NCBI GenBank assembly: GCA_964405435.1
Contig: CAYOOD010000005.1
Span: forward strand, 62,001-126,000
Direction: 5' to 3'
Length of the DNA stretch: 64,000 nt
Source of the DNA: DVEG01 sp964405435
Lineage (GTDB): Bacteria > Cyanobacteriota > Cyanobacteriia > Cyanobacteriales > Oscillatoriaceae
Shown one piece after another: positions 18,401-26,718 of the stretch. Each line of letters begins with the position of its first letter. Position 1 is the first letter of the stretch. The position numbers were made by a program, and so were the translations under genes. Below the pieces are notes generated by a model. That model was not told the DNA's origin. It searched no databases and worked only from the letters and a program-made list of their open reading frames with translations.

Positions 18401-21112
18401 GACGATTGGGTGCTGGTGTATCATTTGACTGACGATTTCCGTCCCGGAAATTTTATAGAAGTCAACGAGCAAGCCTGTAAAAAGCTGGGCTACAGTCGAG
18501 AGGAACTGCTGGCGCTGTCAGTAGCCGATATTGTCGGATCGCCCTCAGTGAATCCCAAATCCAATGTCGAGAGAATATTGCTTGAAACTCATATTGTCGT
18601 CGAATCCGTTCACCGCACGAAAGACAACCGCTGCATCCCCGTAGAGGTGAGCGCTACGCTCTTTACATTAAACGGATTGCCCACCGTGCAGGCAATTTGT
18701 CGGGACATCACCGAACGCAAGCACGCCGAGGAAGCGCTGCGCAAAAGCGAACGGTTGTACCGAGCGATCGGCGAGTCGATCGATTACGGGATCTGGGTGT
18801 GCGATCGCGACGGACGCAATATTTACGCCAGCGAATCCTTCTTGCGCCTGGTGGGAATCACCCAAGAACAATGCTCGAATTTTGGATGGGGAGACGTGCT
18901 GCATCCCGACGACGCAGAGCGCACCATTGCCGCCTGGAAAGACTGTGCAAAAACGGGCGATTTGTGGGATATCGAACATCGTTTCCGGGGAGTGGATGGC
19001 AACTGGCACCCGATTCTCGCTCGCGGGGTGCCCGTGCGGGATGAAAACGGGGAAATTCTGTGCTGGGCTGGCATCAATCTGGATATCAGCCGCCAGAAAA
19101 AGGTAGAGGCAGAATTGCGAGAAAGTGAAGAACGCTTTCGCGCGCTGGCTGACAGCGCCCCTGTCATCATTTGGGTGAATGGGCAAGACGGCGGGTGCGA
19201 ATTTGTCAATAAAGAGTACCTGAAATTTTTTGGCAAAACCCTAGAAGAAGTGATGGGATTCGGCTGGCGCGTCGCCCTGCATCCCGATGACGAAGAAGCC
19301 TATCTATCGGCTTACCGAGAAGCGGTGAGCGCGCGCGAACCTTTTCGGGCACAGGTGCGCGTGCGGCGTGCCGACGGGCAGTATCGGTGGCTGGATTCCT
19401 ACGCCCTTCCCCGATTCAGCCCGGGAGGAGAATATCTCGGCTACATCGGCACGAGCCCGGATATCACCGAGATCAAAGAGGCATCGGAGGCGCTGCGCCA
19501 AAGCGAAGAGCGATTCCGCTTGGCAACTAGGGCGGTCGCGGGAATTGTGTATGATTGGAACGTGCAAACGGGTGAAGTCTACCGCTCAGAAGGCTTATAT
19601 GAATTGATTGGCGTTCGTCCCGAAGAGGTTCCGCAGACGCGGGAGTGGTGGGGAGAGCGAATGCACCCGGACGATCGCGCGCAGATTCAACCCGGTTTTA
19701 TCGCGCTTTTCAAAGGCAGCGGCGATCGCTATGATTTTGAGTATCGAGTGCGCCACGAAAACGGTTCCTGGGTGGATGTTTGGGATCGGGGGTATGTAAT
19801 TCGCAACGAACGCGCAGAAGTGATTCGCGTGGTTGGCTCTAGCAGCGACATCAGCGATCGCAAGCGCGCCGAGGAAGAACGCGAAAAACTGCTCGATCGC
19901 GAACGAACAGCGCGGGAAGAAGCGGAGGCAGCGAACCGGATTAAAGACGAGTTTTTAGCGGTTCTGTCGCACGAGTTGCGATCGCCGCTCAACCCGATTT
20001 TAGGTTGGACGCGACTGCTGCGGACTCGAAAACTCGACGTGCAAACCGCAGAAAAAGCCCTGGAAACCATCGAGCGCAATGCCAAGTTGCAGACGCAATT
20101 GATAGAAGACTTGTTGGATGTCTCGCGCATCCTGCGCGGCAAATTGGTTTTGAACGTCGCCCCCGTCAACTTGGCAGCCACCATCGACGCCGCTTTAGAA
20201 ACCGTGCGCTTGGCGGCTGAAGTCAAAGGCATTCAGATTCAAACACACTATGCCCCGACTGTGGGATTGGTTTCAGGAGATCCGGCTCGCCTGCAGCAGA
20301 TTATTTGGAATTTACTTTCCAACGCCGTTAAATTTACTCCCGAAGGGGGACAAATTGAAATTCGACTGTCAGCGGAAAGGGGGCATGGGGAAGAAAAGCC
20401 CCGCCGCTCCGTCCGCTATGCTAAAATTACCGTCACGGATACCGGAAAGGGCATCAGTTCCGAGTTTTTGCCTCATGTTTTTGAATATTTTCGCCAGGAA
20501 GATGGCAAAACAACCCGCAAATTTGGCGGGCTGGGATTGGGATTGGCAATCGTGCGGTATCTCGCTGAATTGCACGGCGGCACCGTCACCGCAGAAAGTC
20601 TCGGCGAAGGAATGGGATCTACTTTTATCGTGAGGTTGCCGCTCGTGAAGGGCAGGGAAAACATAGCGGCGGAGGAAGCGGATTCTACAGAATTTACCCC
20701 TGACTCTTTACCCCTCGTTGGCGTGCGAGTTCTGCTGGTCGATGACGAAGCCGACATGCGCGCGCTGGCGATCGCAATTTTAGAGGAATTTGGAGCCGAG
20801 GTGCGCGTCGCCGCCTCCGCTGATGAGGCGCTGGCGCTGTTCGATAAAAGCCTGCCAGATATTTTCATCAGCGATATCGGAATGCCCGATGTCGATGGCT
20901 ACGCGCTGATGCGTCGGGTGAGAGAGCGCTCTCCCTCCACCGACGGATTAATTCCAGCCATTGCCCTCACCGCCTATGCGGGAGAAGTCAACCAGCAGCA
21001 AGCCCTTTCAGCCGGGTTTCAGATACACCTTGCCAAACCCGTCGAGCCAGAAATTTTGGTGAAAGCGATCGTTTCTTTGCTAGCGGGAGCGTCTCGCCCT
21101 CAATCGCAATAA
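15413..21112 (+). CDS. Giant hybrid sensor histidine kinase (10 PAS, 1 GAF, HisKA, HATPase, receiver)
   Basis: A 1899-residue soluble kinase. I count ten PAS domains: three before a GAF (about 380-550) and seven after it, many with a PAC C-cap ending in DITERK or DISDRK. A coiled coil rich in E and Q lies near 680-735. The kinase core has the H-box SHELRSPLNP (H1520), N-box NLLSNAVKFTPEGG, DTGKGIS and GLGLGLAIV. A C-terminal receiver has D1821 in SDIGMPD. The start ATG at 15413 has AAGG 7 nt upstream; the longer frame from 15359 would overlap the HTH gene. The PAS ligands are unknown, and no heme or flavin signature such as NCRFLQ is seen. Signals are presumably cytosolic. Phosphate from the receiver would need a separate phosphotransfer protein, not present in the window. 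Confidence 0.93.
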   Translation: MERNKQQTLSEEMAAILDRLGEGFVACDRQGRCTYANRAAAQLLQKSASELLAQKIWEVFAGAGTRLQRELERSLAERVAVEFEEYRQPFDIWLEIRAYPSAGGLSVYFRERGDSLARCGETSQQTEEALRESEERFRQMAETIEDVFWLWDPNQGKHLYVSPAYEKLWGHSCESLYEDNSYWIETIHPDDRERVKIAPRACLEQGSYQSEYRIVRPDGSVRWVRDRGFCIRSGSKGMQRIAGISEDITERQQALEALRASEEKYRAIYEQAIVGISQVDLTGRFTDANERFCQLVGRSRAELLTMGMQDITHPDDLPEKLALFQRMLREGTSFAIEKRYIRPDGECIWVRNYISLLRDAAGRPQSGAIVTEDISDRKRSETRQAAQYAVARVLAEATTLEEEAVPAILRSLCESLEWQLGVFWSVDRRDNCLRYVNSWHSAALDLGEFVEATEPTTFAPDEGLPGRILATRQPFWIPNLSEDINFPRLAQAMRGGLRAGFGFPIRLGEEILGVIECFSERLQEPDENLLQLMSALGSQVGQFMERKQTEKALKESQELFQIFMDNSPVSAFIKNEKGQYLYVNKLAKNWANCNLIDKNNLTDFDLFPPRYAQKIQENDSAVLAGKGILTLRETVPFADGEHHLLSFKFPLQNSSGHKWLAGMSIDISDRVRAEEALRQANAELENRTLQLETANNQLQVALEELEVLEEELRQQNEELASARETAEEQWQRYQDLFNLAPDGYIVTNASGIIQEVNLATISLLFANREELVGKPLICWVAERDRPVFLEQLNWLNNSLIPQPVQSWEFALQSKTGNSFPAAVSVATVSNFQGELVGFRWQIRNISQRKQIEEALRTNLERLSLALAAAKMGDWSWDAATDVVTFSERGAEIFGIPPGWKITWTLLRDLLHPEDRERARVAVEQSIRDRSDYDIEYRVIHPDGRQRWVAAKGRAQYEVSGKVLGMLGVVQDISDRKETERALREREQRFSTLFNGMDDWVLVYHLTDDFRPGNFIEVNEQACKKLGYSREELLALSVADIVGSPSVNPKSNVERILLETHIVVESVHRTKDNRCIPVEVSATLFTLNGLPTVQAICRDITERKHAEEALRKSERLYRAIGESIDYGIWVCDRDGRNIYASESFLRLVGITQEQCSNFGWGDVLHPDDAERTIAAWKDCAKTGDLWDIEHRFRGVDGNWHPILARGVPVRDENGEILCWAGINLDISRQKKVEAELRESEERFRALADSAPVIIWVNGQDGGCEFVNKEYLKFFGKTLEEVMGFGWRVALHPDDEEAYLSAYREAVSAREPFRAQVRVRRADGQYRWLDSYALPRFSPGGEYLGYIGTSPDITEIKEASEALRQSEERFRLATRAVAGIVYDWNVQTGEVYRSEGLYELIGVRPEEVPQTREWWGERMHPDDRAQIQPGFIALFKGSGDRYDFEYRVRHENGSWVDVWDRGYVIRNERAEVIRVVGSSSDISDRKRAEEEREKLLDRERTAREEAEAANRIKDEFLAVLSHELRSPLNPILGWTRLLRTRKLDVQTAEKALETIERNAKLQTQLIEDLLDVSRILRGKLVLNVAPVNLAATIDAALETVRLAAEVKGIQIQTHYAPTVGLVSGDPARLQQIIWNLLSNAVKFTPEGGQIEIRLSAERGHGEEKPRRSVRYAKITVTDTGKGISSEFLPHVFEYFRQEDGKTTRKFGGLGLGLAIVRYLAELHGGTVTAESLGEGMGSTFIVRLPLVKGRENIAAEEADSTEFTPDSLPLVGVRVLLVDDEADMRALAIAILEEFGAEVRVAASADEALALFDKSLPDIFISDIGMPDVDGYALMRRVRERSPSTDGLIPAIALTAYAGEVNQQQALSAGFQIHLAKPVEPEILVKAIVSLLAGASRPQSQ

Positions 21113-21146
21113 TCTCAACTCGTTCCGGAGCATCTTATCTCTTCAA

Positions 21147-21195
21147 CTCGTTCCCAGGCTGAGCCTGGGAGCGAGAAATGGGAGGCTCTGCCTCC
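21147..21195. repeat. Hairpin repeats, family B (CTCGTTCCCAGGCTGAGCCTGGGAGCGAG type)
   Basis: A first hairpin with arms CGTTCCCAGGCT and AGCCTGGGAGCG, then a second, GGAGGCTCTGCCTCC. They follow the hybrid kinase and could end its transcript. Related elements are at 25011, 37837 and 44782. Confidence 0.75.
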
Positions 21196-21269
21196 CCTAA
21201 TGCCGAGAAAATACTGCAAAATGCCTCTTTAACTTATAATCTTGCCAATCCTTCCCGCTTTTCTCCTCC

Positions 21270-22988
21270 ATGAAAGCAGCAGATGTCACCTCCCGCGCCA
21301 AACTGTCCCTACTTTTTAAATCAATCTGGACTTTCCCTCTGATTTTGGCTGGTTTGAAGCTGTGGCTGTGCAGTCACCTGCCCGTCATGGCATCGGTTGC
21401 GGGGCACGATAACTTGAGATACGCCATCATGGCGGCGAACCTGCTGCAACCTGACGCGCCCTACAACCAGCACGCCCTGATGAGGCAGCAGGCATATCCC
21501 GCCTTTATTATTTTAAGTTATTTTTCGGGAATTTCCCTAAAATTTTCCCAGGAATTATTATACCTTGCCGCTGGCTTCTTTCTCGCTTGGTCATTTTTTA
21601 AATACTGGCGCAATCATTTCGCCACTGTCCTTTTCCTGAGTCTTTATATTTTGGCTCCTGCTTCCTTCCACTGGTCGCGGCAAACCCTGCAAGAATGCCT
21701 CTATTTGCCCCTGACGGTTTTTATTGTCGCTTGTTTGATTCATTTAGTCAATATAAAATTTACTTCTCCGGCTTTTCTGAAATGGTCGGCTATTTTAGGC
21801 GCAGGATTGGCTGTATTTTGGAATACCAGACCGGAAGGCGTGACGGTTTTGCCCTCGATCGCCCTGGCGTATGCAGGCGCGATCGCCCGTTTTGGCTCTT
21901 TCCCCCTACTGCGGGCGAAGGGAGCCTTTCAATTTTTAAAATCCCTGTTTAGGGGCGAATTCCTCAAACCTCTCACTTATTCTCTGGCATTGATAATTCT
22001 CCCGATTTTTCTCGTTACCAACACGTTCAGTTTTTACAATTTTATCAAATATGGGATATTTCTTCCTACCGATTTAAATGCTCCCGGACTCAAAGCCGCC
22101 TACGCCAGCATAACCAGCGTTTCGCCCGATCTCTGGAAATATAGAGTCTCCGTCCCCAAAGAAACCCGACAGGAAATTTACGCTGCTAGCCCGACATTTC
22201 GGAAACTGTCCGGTTATTTGGAGAGCCAGAAAGGGCAAGTGTGGAGGCAGGCATCCTGCGAGGAAGCGAAAATTTGCGACGATTATGCGTCTGGGTGGTT
22301 TTTTTGGGCGCTGCGGGATGCGGTGGCAGATGCAGGAGAGTATAAATCTGCGCCAGCGACAGAAATATTTTACCGGAAAATCGCCGAGGAAATTAAGATA
22401 GCTTGTCAGTCGGGGGAACTAACCTGCAAAGATCGGCGATTTTCCCTGTCTAGTTTCGCGCCCGATCTCCGCGCCGAATACGTTCAGCCTTTTGTCAGCG
22501 CGATCGCAAGCCTCAGCGCCAATTTAATTCCCTGTTCGCTGACTCTGAATCTGGCTTCTGGCGAAGAAGATCTCAACTTGAGAAAGACGTACTACGAAAA
22601 AATTACCAGAGAATCGGCTGAATTTATCCTCCAGCGGCAGCAGCCGGTGAATCAAATAAAAGATAAGTTTATTGTTGGGCTGTGCGGGATTTATAAATTT
22701 CTATTTCCTATTTTAGCCGGTTCGGCAGTCATCGGAATCGGGTTAGCAGTGACGGCAGGGGGAAAACCGACAGCGGCTCAGTCGATTCCTATTGCGATCG
22801 CCTCGATTCTCCTCTCATTTATTCTCATTCGCGTGCTGCTCTTTGCCTACATCGACGCCACCAGCTACCCCATCGGCACGGGGTGCCGCTACCTGCGCCC
22901 CGTATTGCCGCTGATGTGGTTGGGGATGGCGATGGGCGTTTCTTCTCTGGCGGGGAGACTATCCAAACGGCTCAATGTGGTACGATAG
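21270..22988 (+). CDS. Polytopic membrane protein, GT-C glycosyltransferase-like
   Basis: A 572-residue protein with about ten hydrophobic segments. An acidic motif, AGHDNLRY (around residue 50), sits in the first periplasmic loop, and a large loop (about 265-440) separates the N- and C-terminal membrane clusters. This resembles GT-C enzymes (GT39/ArnT/PMT-like), which transfer sugars from polyprenyl-phosphate donors. The assignment rests on topology and the acidic loop, so it is tentative. The start ATG at 21270 lacks a clear Shine-Dalgarno. The next gene is a DPM-like GT2 enzyme that would make the polyprenyl-phosphate-sugar donor, followed by a methyltransferase. A role in cell-envelope or exopolysaccharide glycosylation is therefore plausible. 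It could instead be a lipid-A or O-antigen-type transferase. Confidence 0.6.
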   Translation: MKAADVTSRAKLSLLFKSIWTFPLILAGLKLWLCSHLPVMASVAGHDNLRYAIMAANLLQPDAPYNQHALMRQQAYPAFIILSYFSGISLKFSQELLYLAAGFFLAWSFFKYWRNHFATVLFLSLYILAPASFHWSRQTLQECLYLPLTVFIVACLIHLVNIKFTSPAFLKWSAILGAGLAVFWNTRPEGVTVLPSIALAYAGAIARFGSFPLLRAKGAFQFLKSLFRGEFLKPLTYSLALIILPIFLVTNTFSFYNFIKYGIFLPTDLNAPGLKAAYASITSVSPDLWKYRVSVPKETRQEIYAASPTFRKLSGYLESQKGQVWRQASCEEAKICDDYASGWFFWALRDAVADAGEYKSAPATEIFYRKIAEEIKIACQSGELTCKDRRFSLSSFAPDLRAEYVQPFVSAIASLSANLIPCSLTLNLASGEEDLNLRKTYYEKITRESAEFILQRQQPVNQIKDKFIVGLCGIYKFLFPILAGSAVIGIGLAVTAGGKPTAAQSIPIAIASILLSFILIRVLLFAYIDATSYPIGTGCRYLRPVLPLMWLGMAMGVSSLAGRLSKRLNVVR

Positions 22989-23173
22989 CTCGATTAGGGA
23001 ATGGAGAATGGGGCATGGGGTAGGCAGTGCTTGCTTGGGGTCTCCCCAAGTTGAGCAAGTGCCGTCACGGGTAATGAGAAAAAATATTCGACCAATTACC
23101 TTTCTCCCAATTATCTTGTTCTTAAGGCTCGCTGCCCTTTTACCCAATCCCCTAGAGAATAGTGAGGGAGGAG

Positions 23174-24373
23174 ATGATTTTATCAGAGGGCGAACCCGTC
23201 CAAATATCAATCGTTATTCCGTGTCTGAATGAAGTTATCACCCTGGGCGCTTGCATTGAAAAAGCCAAAGAAGCGATCGCAAAATTATCCCTATCGGGAG
23301 AAATCGTCATCTCCGATAACGGCTCCACCGATGGCTCCCAAGCCCTCGCCGAATCCCTGGGCGCGAGAGTCGTTCGCGCGCCCGTTCGCGGTTACGGAGC
23401 CGCGCTGATTTGGGGGATTCGAGCCGCAAGAGGCGAATACATTGTCATCGGAGACGGAGACGACTCCTATGATTTTCGCGAAGCCGTCCCGATGGTAGAA
23501 AAATTAATATTAGGGTACGATTTAGTCATGGGAACCAGGCTGCGGGGCAAAATCATGCCCGGAGCGATGCCTTGGAAAAATCGCTACATTGGAACGCCTG
23601 TATTAACCGCCACTGTCAATTTATTATATCAGTCGTCTTTTTCCGATGTCAACTGCGGAATGCGAGCTTTTTCCAAACAAGCATTTCTGGAGATGCACCT
23701 GGAATCCTACGGGATGGAATTTGCCTCGGAAATGCTGGTAAAAGCGGCAGTTTTGGGATTGAAAACGACAGAAATCCCGATTACGCTGCACCGAGACGGA
23801 CGCGATCGCCCGCCCCATCTAAAACCTTGGTCGGACGGTTGGCGGCACCTGAAATATATTTTACTCTTCGCGCCAAAATTCGTTTACTGGCTTCCCGGCT
23901 GCTTATTTTTGACGTTGGGGGCGCTCTTGTTAACTGTCCTCAACTTGACACCCAGCGGCGGCTTAATTTATTTGGGAAAATTGCGGTTTGGCGATCACTG
24001 GATTGTCGTGGGAGCCTTGCTGTGCTTGTTGGGTTACGAACTGTTAGTCACGGGATTTTTGGCGTATATCTACACCCTGACGCACCGACTGCGGAGGCGA
24101 TCGCGCAATCTAGACAAATTCGTCAAAATGATTAGTATAGAGCGGATTATCCTTTTTGCGATAATCACCTTTATAGCGGGTATCTCCCTAGAAATTTCCG
24201 TCCTAAATGCGTGGATCGAGGGAGATTTTGGCCCCCTCAACGCCTTTCGCCCCGCTGTTACCGGGATGGCGCTGATTTTAATCAGTGCCCAGACGCTATT
24301 TAGCGGCTTTTTCTATGCTATTCTATCGGAACGATATCAGTATAAATCCTACTCTGACTTTCCAGAAAATTAA
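23174..24373 (+). CDS. GT2 glycosyltransferase, polyprenyl-phosphate sugar synthase type
   Basis: About 399 residues. The N-terminal GT-A domain (residues 5-225) begins ISIVIPCLNE, with the nucleotide-sugar motif SDNGSTDGS, the DxD-like catalytic metal site IGDGDDSYDF, and CGMRAF near 165. This is the DPM1/DPG-synthase branch that loads glucose or mannose onto polyprenyl phosphate. Residues 235-395 carry four hydrophobic segments anchoring it to the membrane. The ATG at 23174 directly abuts GGGAGGAG, which is unusually close; an in-frame GTG at 23162 is an alternative start. The stop TAA shares one base with the ATG of the following methyltransferase (24373), a translational-coupling arrangement. 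It likely supplies lipid-linked sugar to the upstream GT-C-like protein. Confidence 0.85.
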   Translation: MILSEGEPVQISIVIPCLNEVITLGACIEKAKEAIAKLSLSGEIVISDNGSTDGSQALAESLGARVVRAPVRGYGAALIWGIRAARGEYIVIGDGDDSYDFREAVPMVEKLILGYDLVMGTRLRGKIMPGAMPWKNRYIGTPVLTATVNLLYQSSFSDVNCGMRAFSKQAFLEMHLESYGMEFASEMLVKAAVLGLKTTEIPITLHRDGRDRPPHLKPWSDGWRHLKYILLFAPKFVYWLPGCLFLTLGALLLTVLNLTPSGGLIYLGKLRFGDHWIVVGALLCLLGYELLVTGFLAYIYTLTHRLRRRSRNLDKFVKMISIERIILFAIITFIAGISLEISVLNAWIEGDFGPLNAFRPAVTGMALILISAQTLFSGFFYAILSERYQYKSYSDFPEN

Positions 24374-24984
24374 TGCAAGTTGTTAAACTCGTTCACGGCT
24401 CTTTCGTAATGAATCGGAGAGTCCAAATCTTGGCCAAAAACCTCGCCAACTTGCTGCCAGAGGGGGAAGCTCTGAAAGGGCTAGATGTCGGGTGCGGCAG
24501 CGGAGAAGTGGCGTATCTCGTGCGAGAATACCGCCCGGAAATTGAGTTAGAAGGAATCGACGTACTCGTGCGTTCGCTTCCTCAGATACCCGTGCGGCAA
24601 TTTGACGGGAAAACCCTGCCCTTTCCCGATCGCTCCTTTGATTTTATCATGCTCGTAGACGTGCTGCACCACGCCAGCGAACCGGCGCAACTCCTAGCCG
24701 AATGCGCGCGGGTTGCCAAATCGTTTATTTTAATCAAAGATCACCTCTGTAATTCTTGGCTCGACGAAGTGCGATTGCGGTTTATGGATTGGTTTGGCAA
24801 TTCTGCTTACGGCGTGGCGTTGCCCTACAATTATCTCTCGTCGCGCCAGTGGCAGGAACTCGAACTCGCGGAGGGTTTAATCCCGGAGGTGAAACTCGAA
24901 AAACTAAATTTATATCCCCTGCCAGCGGGATTTATCTTCGATTCCCACCTTCATTTTATGGCGAGATATAAAATTATCCGATAA
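24373..24984 (+). CDS. Class I SAM-dependent methyltransferase
   Basis: A 203-residue methyltransferase_11-type protein. Motif I is LDVGCGSGEVA (about residues 36-46), followed by the acidic end of beta-2 in IEGIDV, then FPDRSFDFIMLVDVLHH and the motif III-like ARVAKSFILIKDH. The ATG overlaps the preceding TAA by one base, so translation is probably coupled to the GT2 enzyme. The substrate is likely a glycan, a lipid-linked intermediate or a related lipid, by context only. It ends at 24984 and is followed by family-B hairpins that may terminate the three-gene unit. Confidence 0.85.
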   Translation: MQVVKLVHGSFVMNRRVQILAKNLANLLPEGEALKGLDVGCGSGEVAYLVREYRPEIELEGIDVLVRSLPQIPVRQFDGKTLPFPDRSFDFIMLVDVLHHASEPAQLLAECARVAKSFILIKDHLCNSWLDEVRLRFMDWFGNSAYGVALPYNYLSSRQWQELELAEGLIPEVKLEKLNLYPLPAGFIFDSHLHFMARYKIIR

Positions 24985-25010
24985 TTTTCTCGTTCTTTCT
25001 CGTTCTTTTT

Positions 25011-25063
25011 TCTCGTTACCAGGCTCAGCCTGGTAACGCCTGCCGCGAGGCTCAGCCTCGCTA
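25011..25063. repeat. Hairpin repeats, family B
   Basis: CGTTACCAGGCT/AGCCTGGTAACG and GCGAGGCT/AGCCTCGC, two adjacent stem-loops after the methyltransferase. The second arm pairs show compensatory base changes relative to 21147, so the hairpin is kept while the sequence varies. Confidence 0.75.
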
Positions 25064-25195
25064 CAAGTGCCCTAATATTCTGTCAGCTTTGAAAAAAAGG
25101 CTCTCTTCCCCACAAAAAACTTGTCCCCCTTTCCCCCATCCCCTAATCCCCCAATCCCGGCAACGCTCCAGCCAGGGCAAGAGAGTATCAACCTG

Positions 25196-25873
25196 TCAGC
25201 GCATGTAAAATAACAGGTTGGAAATCAAACCCAAAAGCCTGAAATGTTGGGTAGAAATCTTATAATTTTCAGGGATAATTTTCAACATATCTTTTTCCGA
25301 CAAAAGATTGAGATTTTCCTCTTTTGCATAAAAGTTTTTGCCGAGAAATTTCAGAATCGCGCGGAACCAAGGGGCGGGCAGCCAGTGAATCAAGGGCAGA
25401 ACCGTGTGGAATTCAACGGGATACCAGCGATTGGGGGTTGCGATGCAGCAGGCGCGAGAGACGCGGCAGAGTTCGCGCGCGAAAGCCTGCTGGCGATCGC
25501 GACTGCCGACATGCTCGATGACGGCAAAACTGACGGCTAAGTCGAAACTCTTGTCGGGAAAAGGCAGGCGCAACCCGTCGGCTTTGACAAACTTCAATCC
25601 CGGATATTCTTCCTCCAAGAAACTCGCGTCTTCCGTTCCCACCGCCGTGATATTGTGGGGATAGGGGTAGAGCTTTTCAAAAAAATTCGCGTCGGCGCTC
25701 CGCTGGGAAGTCACTCCCACATCCAGCACCGTTGTTTCTGCCGTGGGGCGGGCGAGCTGCAGAACCGATTCAAACATTTTTTGGCGGGCGTGCCAGGAAA
25801 TTTTTTCCACAAGTCCGCCCATTCTCGGCTGATGCTGGTAATATTCGCTGGTGGATTTGGAAGCGCGCGTCAT
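25196..25873 (-). CDS. Class I SAM-dependent methyltransferase
   Basis: About 225 residues from the ATG at 25873. Motif I is VLDVGVTSQRS, an unusual version in which the GxGxG turn is only partly kept. It is followed by AVGTEDASF, LPFPDKSFDLAVSFAVIEH and a motif III region, RVSRACCIATPNRW. The FPV-EFHT-LPLIHWLP region matches the C-terminal cap of methyltransferase_11 proteins acting on small molecules or lipids. An upstream in-frame ATG (25963) would add 30 residues of low-similarity basic sequence and would leave only 24 bp to the divergent gene; I prefer 25873. It is divergent from the methyltransferase at 25988 and its substrate is unknown. Confidence 0.75.
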   Translation of the reverse strand: MTRASKSTSEYYQHQPRMGGLVEKISWHARQKMFESVLQLARPTAETTVLDVGVTSQRSADANFFEKLYPYPHNITAVGTEDASFLEEEYPGLKFVKADGLRLPFPDKSFDLAVSFAVIEHVGSRDRQQAFARELCRVSRACCIATPNRWYPVEFHTVLPLIHWLPAPWFRAILKFLGKNFYAKEENLNLLSEKDMLKIIPENYKISTQHFRLLGLISNLLFYMR

Positions 25874-25987
25874 GGTGAATCTCAGTCGCGAGAGCGTTTT
25901 TATTTTAACGGCACGGTGCCATTTTCCCAAACTCCGCGAACTGCAGTAGGATGGATGCGGCATAATTTGTAACAGTTCTTTACACTC

Positions 25988-26632
25988 ATGCTGCTTCGCC
26001 CCGCCGATCGCGCCAAATTAGACGAAACCGACGACGCGCTATTTTATTCCGATCCGCGCTTCGTCACCCACGTTGACGAAGGATTCATCGACCAACTCAC
26101 CAATTTATACCGCGATCGCCTCAAACCCAACACCCGCATCCTCGATTTGATGAGCTCTTGGGTGTCGCACCTCCCGTCAGAGGTGGAATTCGCCCACGTC
26201 GAAGGACACGGAATGAATGAGGCAGAACTGGCAAAAAATCGCCGCCTGAATCATTATTTCGTGCAAAACTTAAACAAAAACCAAACTTTACCCTTACCCG
26301 ATTGCGATTTCGACGCAGTTCTCAATTGCGTCTCCGTGCAATACCTCCAATACCCCGATGCTATCTTTCGCGAAATTCACCGCATCCTCAAACCGGGCGG
26401 TGTCGCCATTATCAGCTTTTCCAACCGCATGTTTTATCACAAAGCGATTCAAGCGTGGCGCGACGGTACAGACGCCAGCCGCGTTGAACTGGTGAAGCGC
26501 TATTTTCAAGCCGTTCCCGGATTCAGCCAGCCGGAAGTTATCGCGCGCGCGTCGCAAATTCCCGCTTTCCTGCAAATGTTAGGAATGGGCGGCGGCGATC
26601 CATTTTATGCCGTCATTGCCACTCGCGTTTAA
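25988..26632 (+). CDS. Methyltransferase-domain protein with altered SAM loop
   Basis: A 214-residue protein recognisable from the methyltransferase core LPLPDCDFDAVLNCVSVQYL and the post-motif III segment EIHRILKPGGVAIISFSNRMF. Motif I is atypical, ILDLMSSWVSHLP, without the glycine-rich turn, and the motif II region is EGHGMNEAEL. Homologous proteins of this size occur in cyanobacteria and plants as methyltransferase type-11 members. Given the altered loop, SAM binding is plausible but not certain. The start is the ATG at 25988; no strong Shine-Dalgarno is visible. It is divergent from the preceding methyltransferase and convergent with cysQ, with a strong shared terminator between. Confidence 0.75.
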   Translation: MLLRPADRAKLDETDDALFYSDPRFVTHVDEGFIDQLTNLYRDRLKPNTRILDLMSSWVSHLPSEVEFAHVEGHGMNEAELAKNRRLNHYFVQNLNKNQTLPLPDCDFDAVLNCVSVQYLQYPDAIFREIHRILKPGGVAIISFSNRMFYHKAIQAWRDGTDASRVELVKRYFQAVPGFSQPEVIARASQIPAFLQMLGMGGGDPFYAVIATRV

Positions 26633-26654
26633 TTTCGCATTTTGAGCGTGAATT

Positions 26655-26718
26655 AATCCCCAAATCCTCCAATCCCGGCAAGAATATTAGCGGGGATTGG
26701 GGGATTGGGGGATTTTTT
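26655..26718. terminator. Bidirectional hairpin terminator
   Basis: AATCCCC/AATCCC-rich left arm (26655-26676) pairs with GGGGATTGGGGGATTGGGGG (26692-26711), followed by an eight-T run. It sits between convergent genes, and the T run overlaps the cysQ stop codon. Confidence 0.8.

Noticed and set aside
23162..23173. GTG start for the GT2 glycosyltransferase
   Set aside because: No Shine-Dalgarno before it; the ATG at 23174 is preferred, although its GGAGGAG is unusually close, so this is not fully settled.
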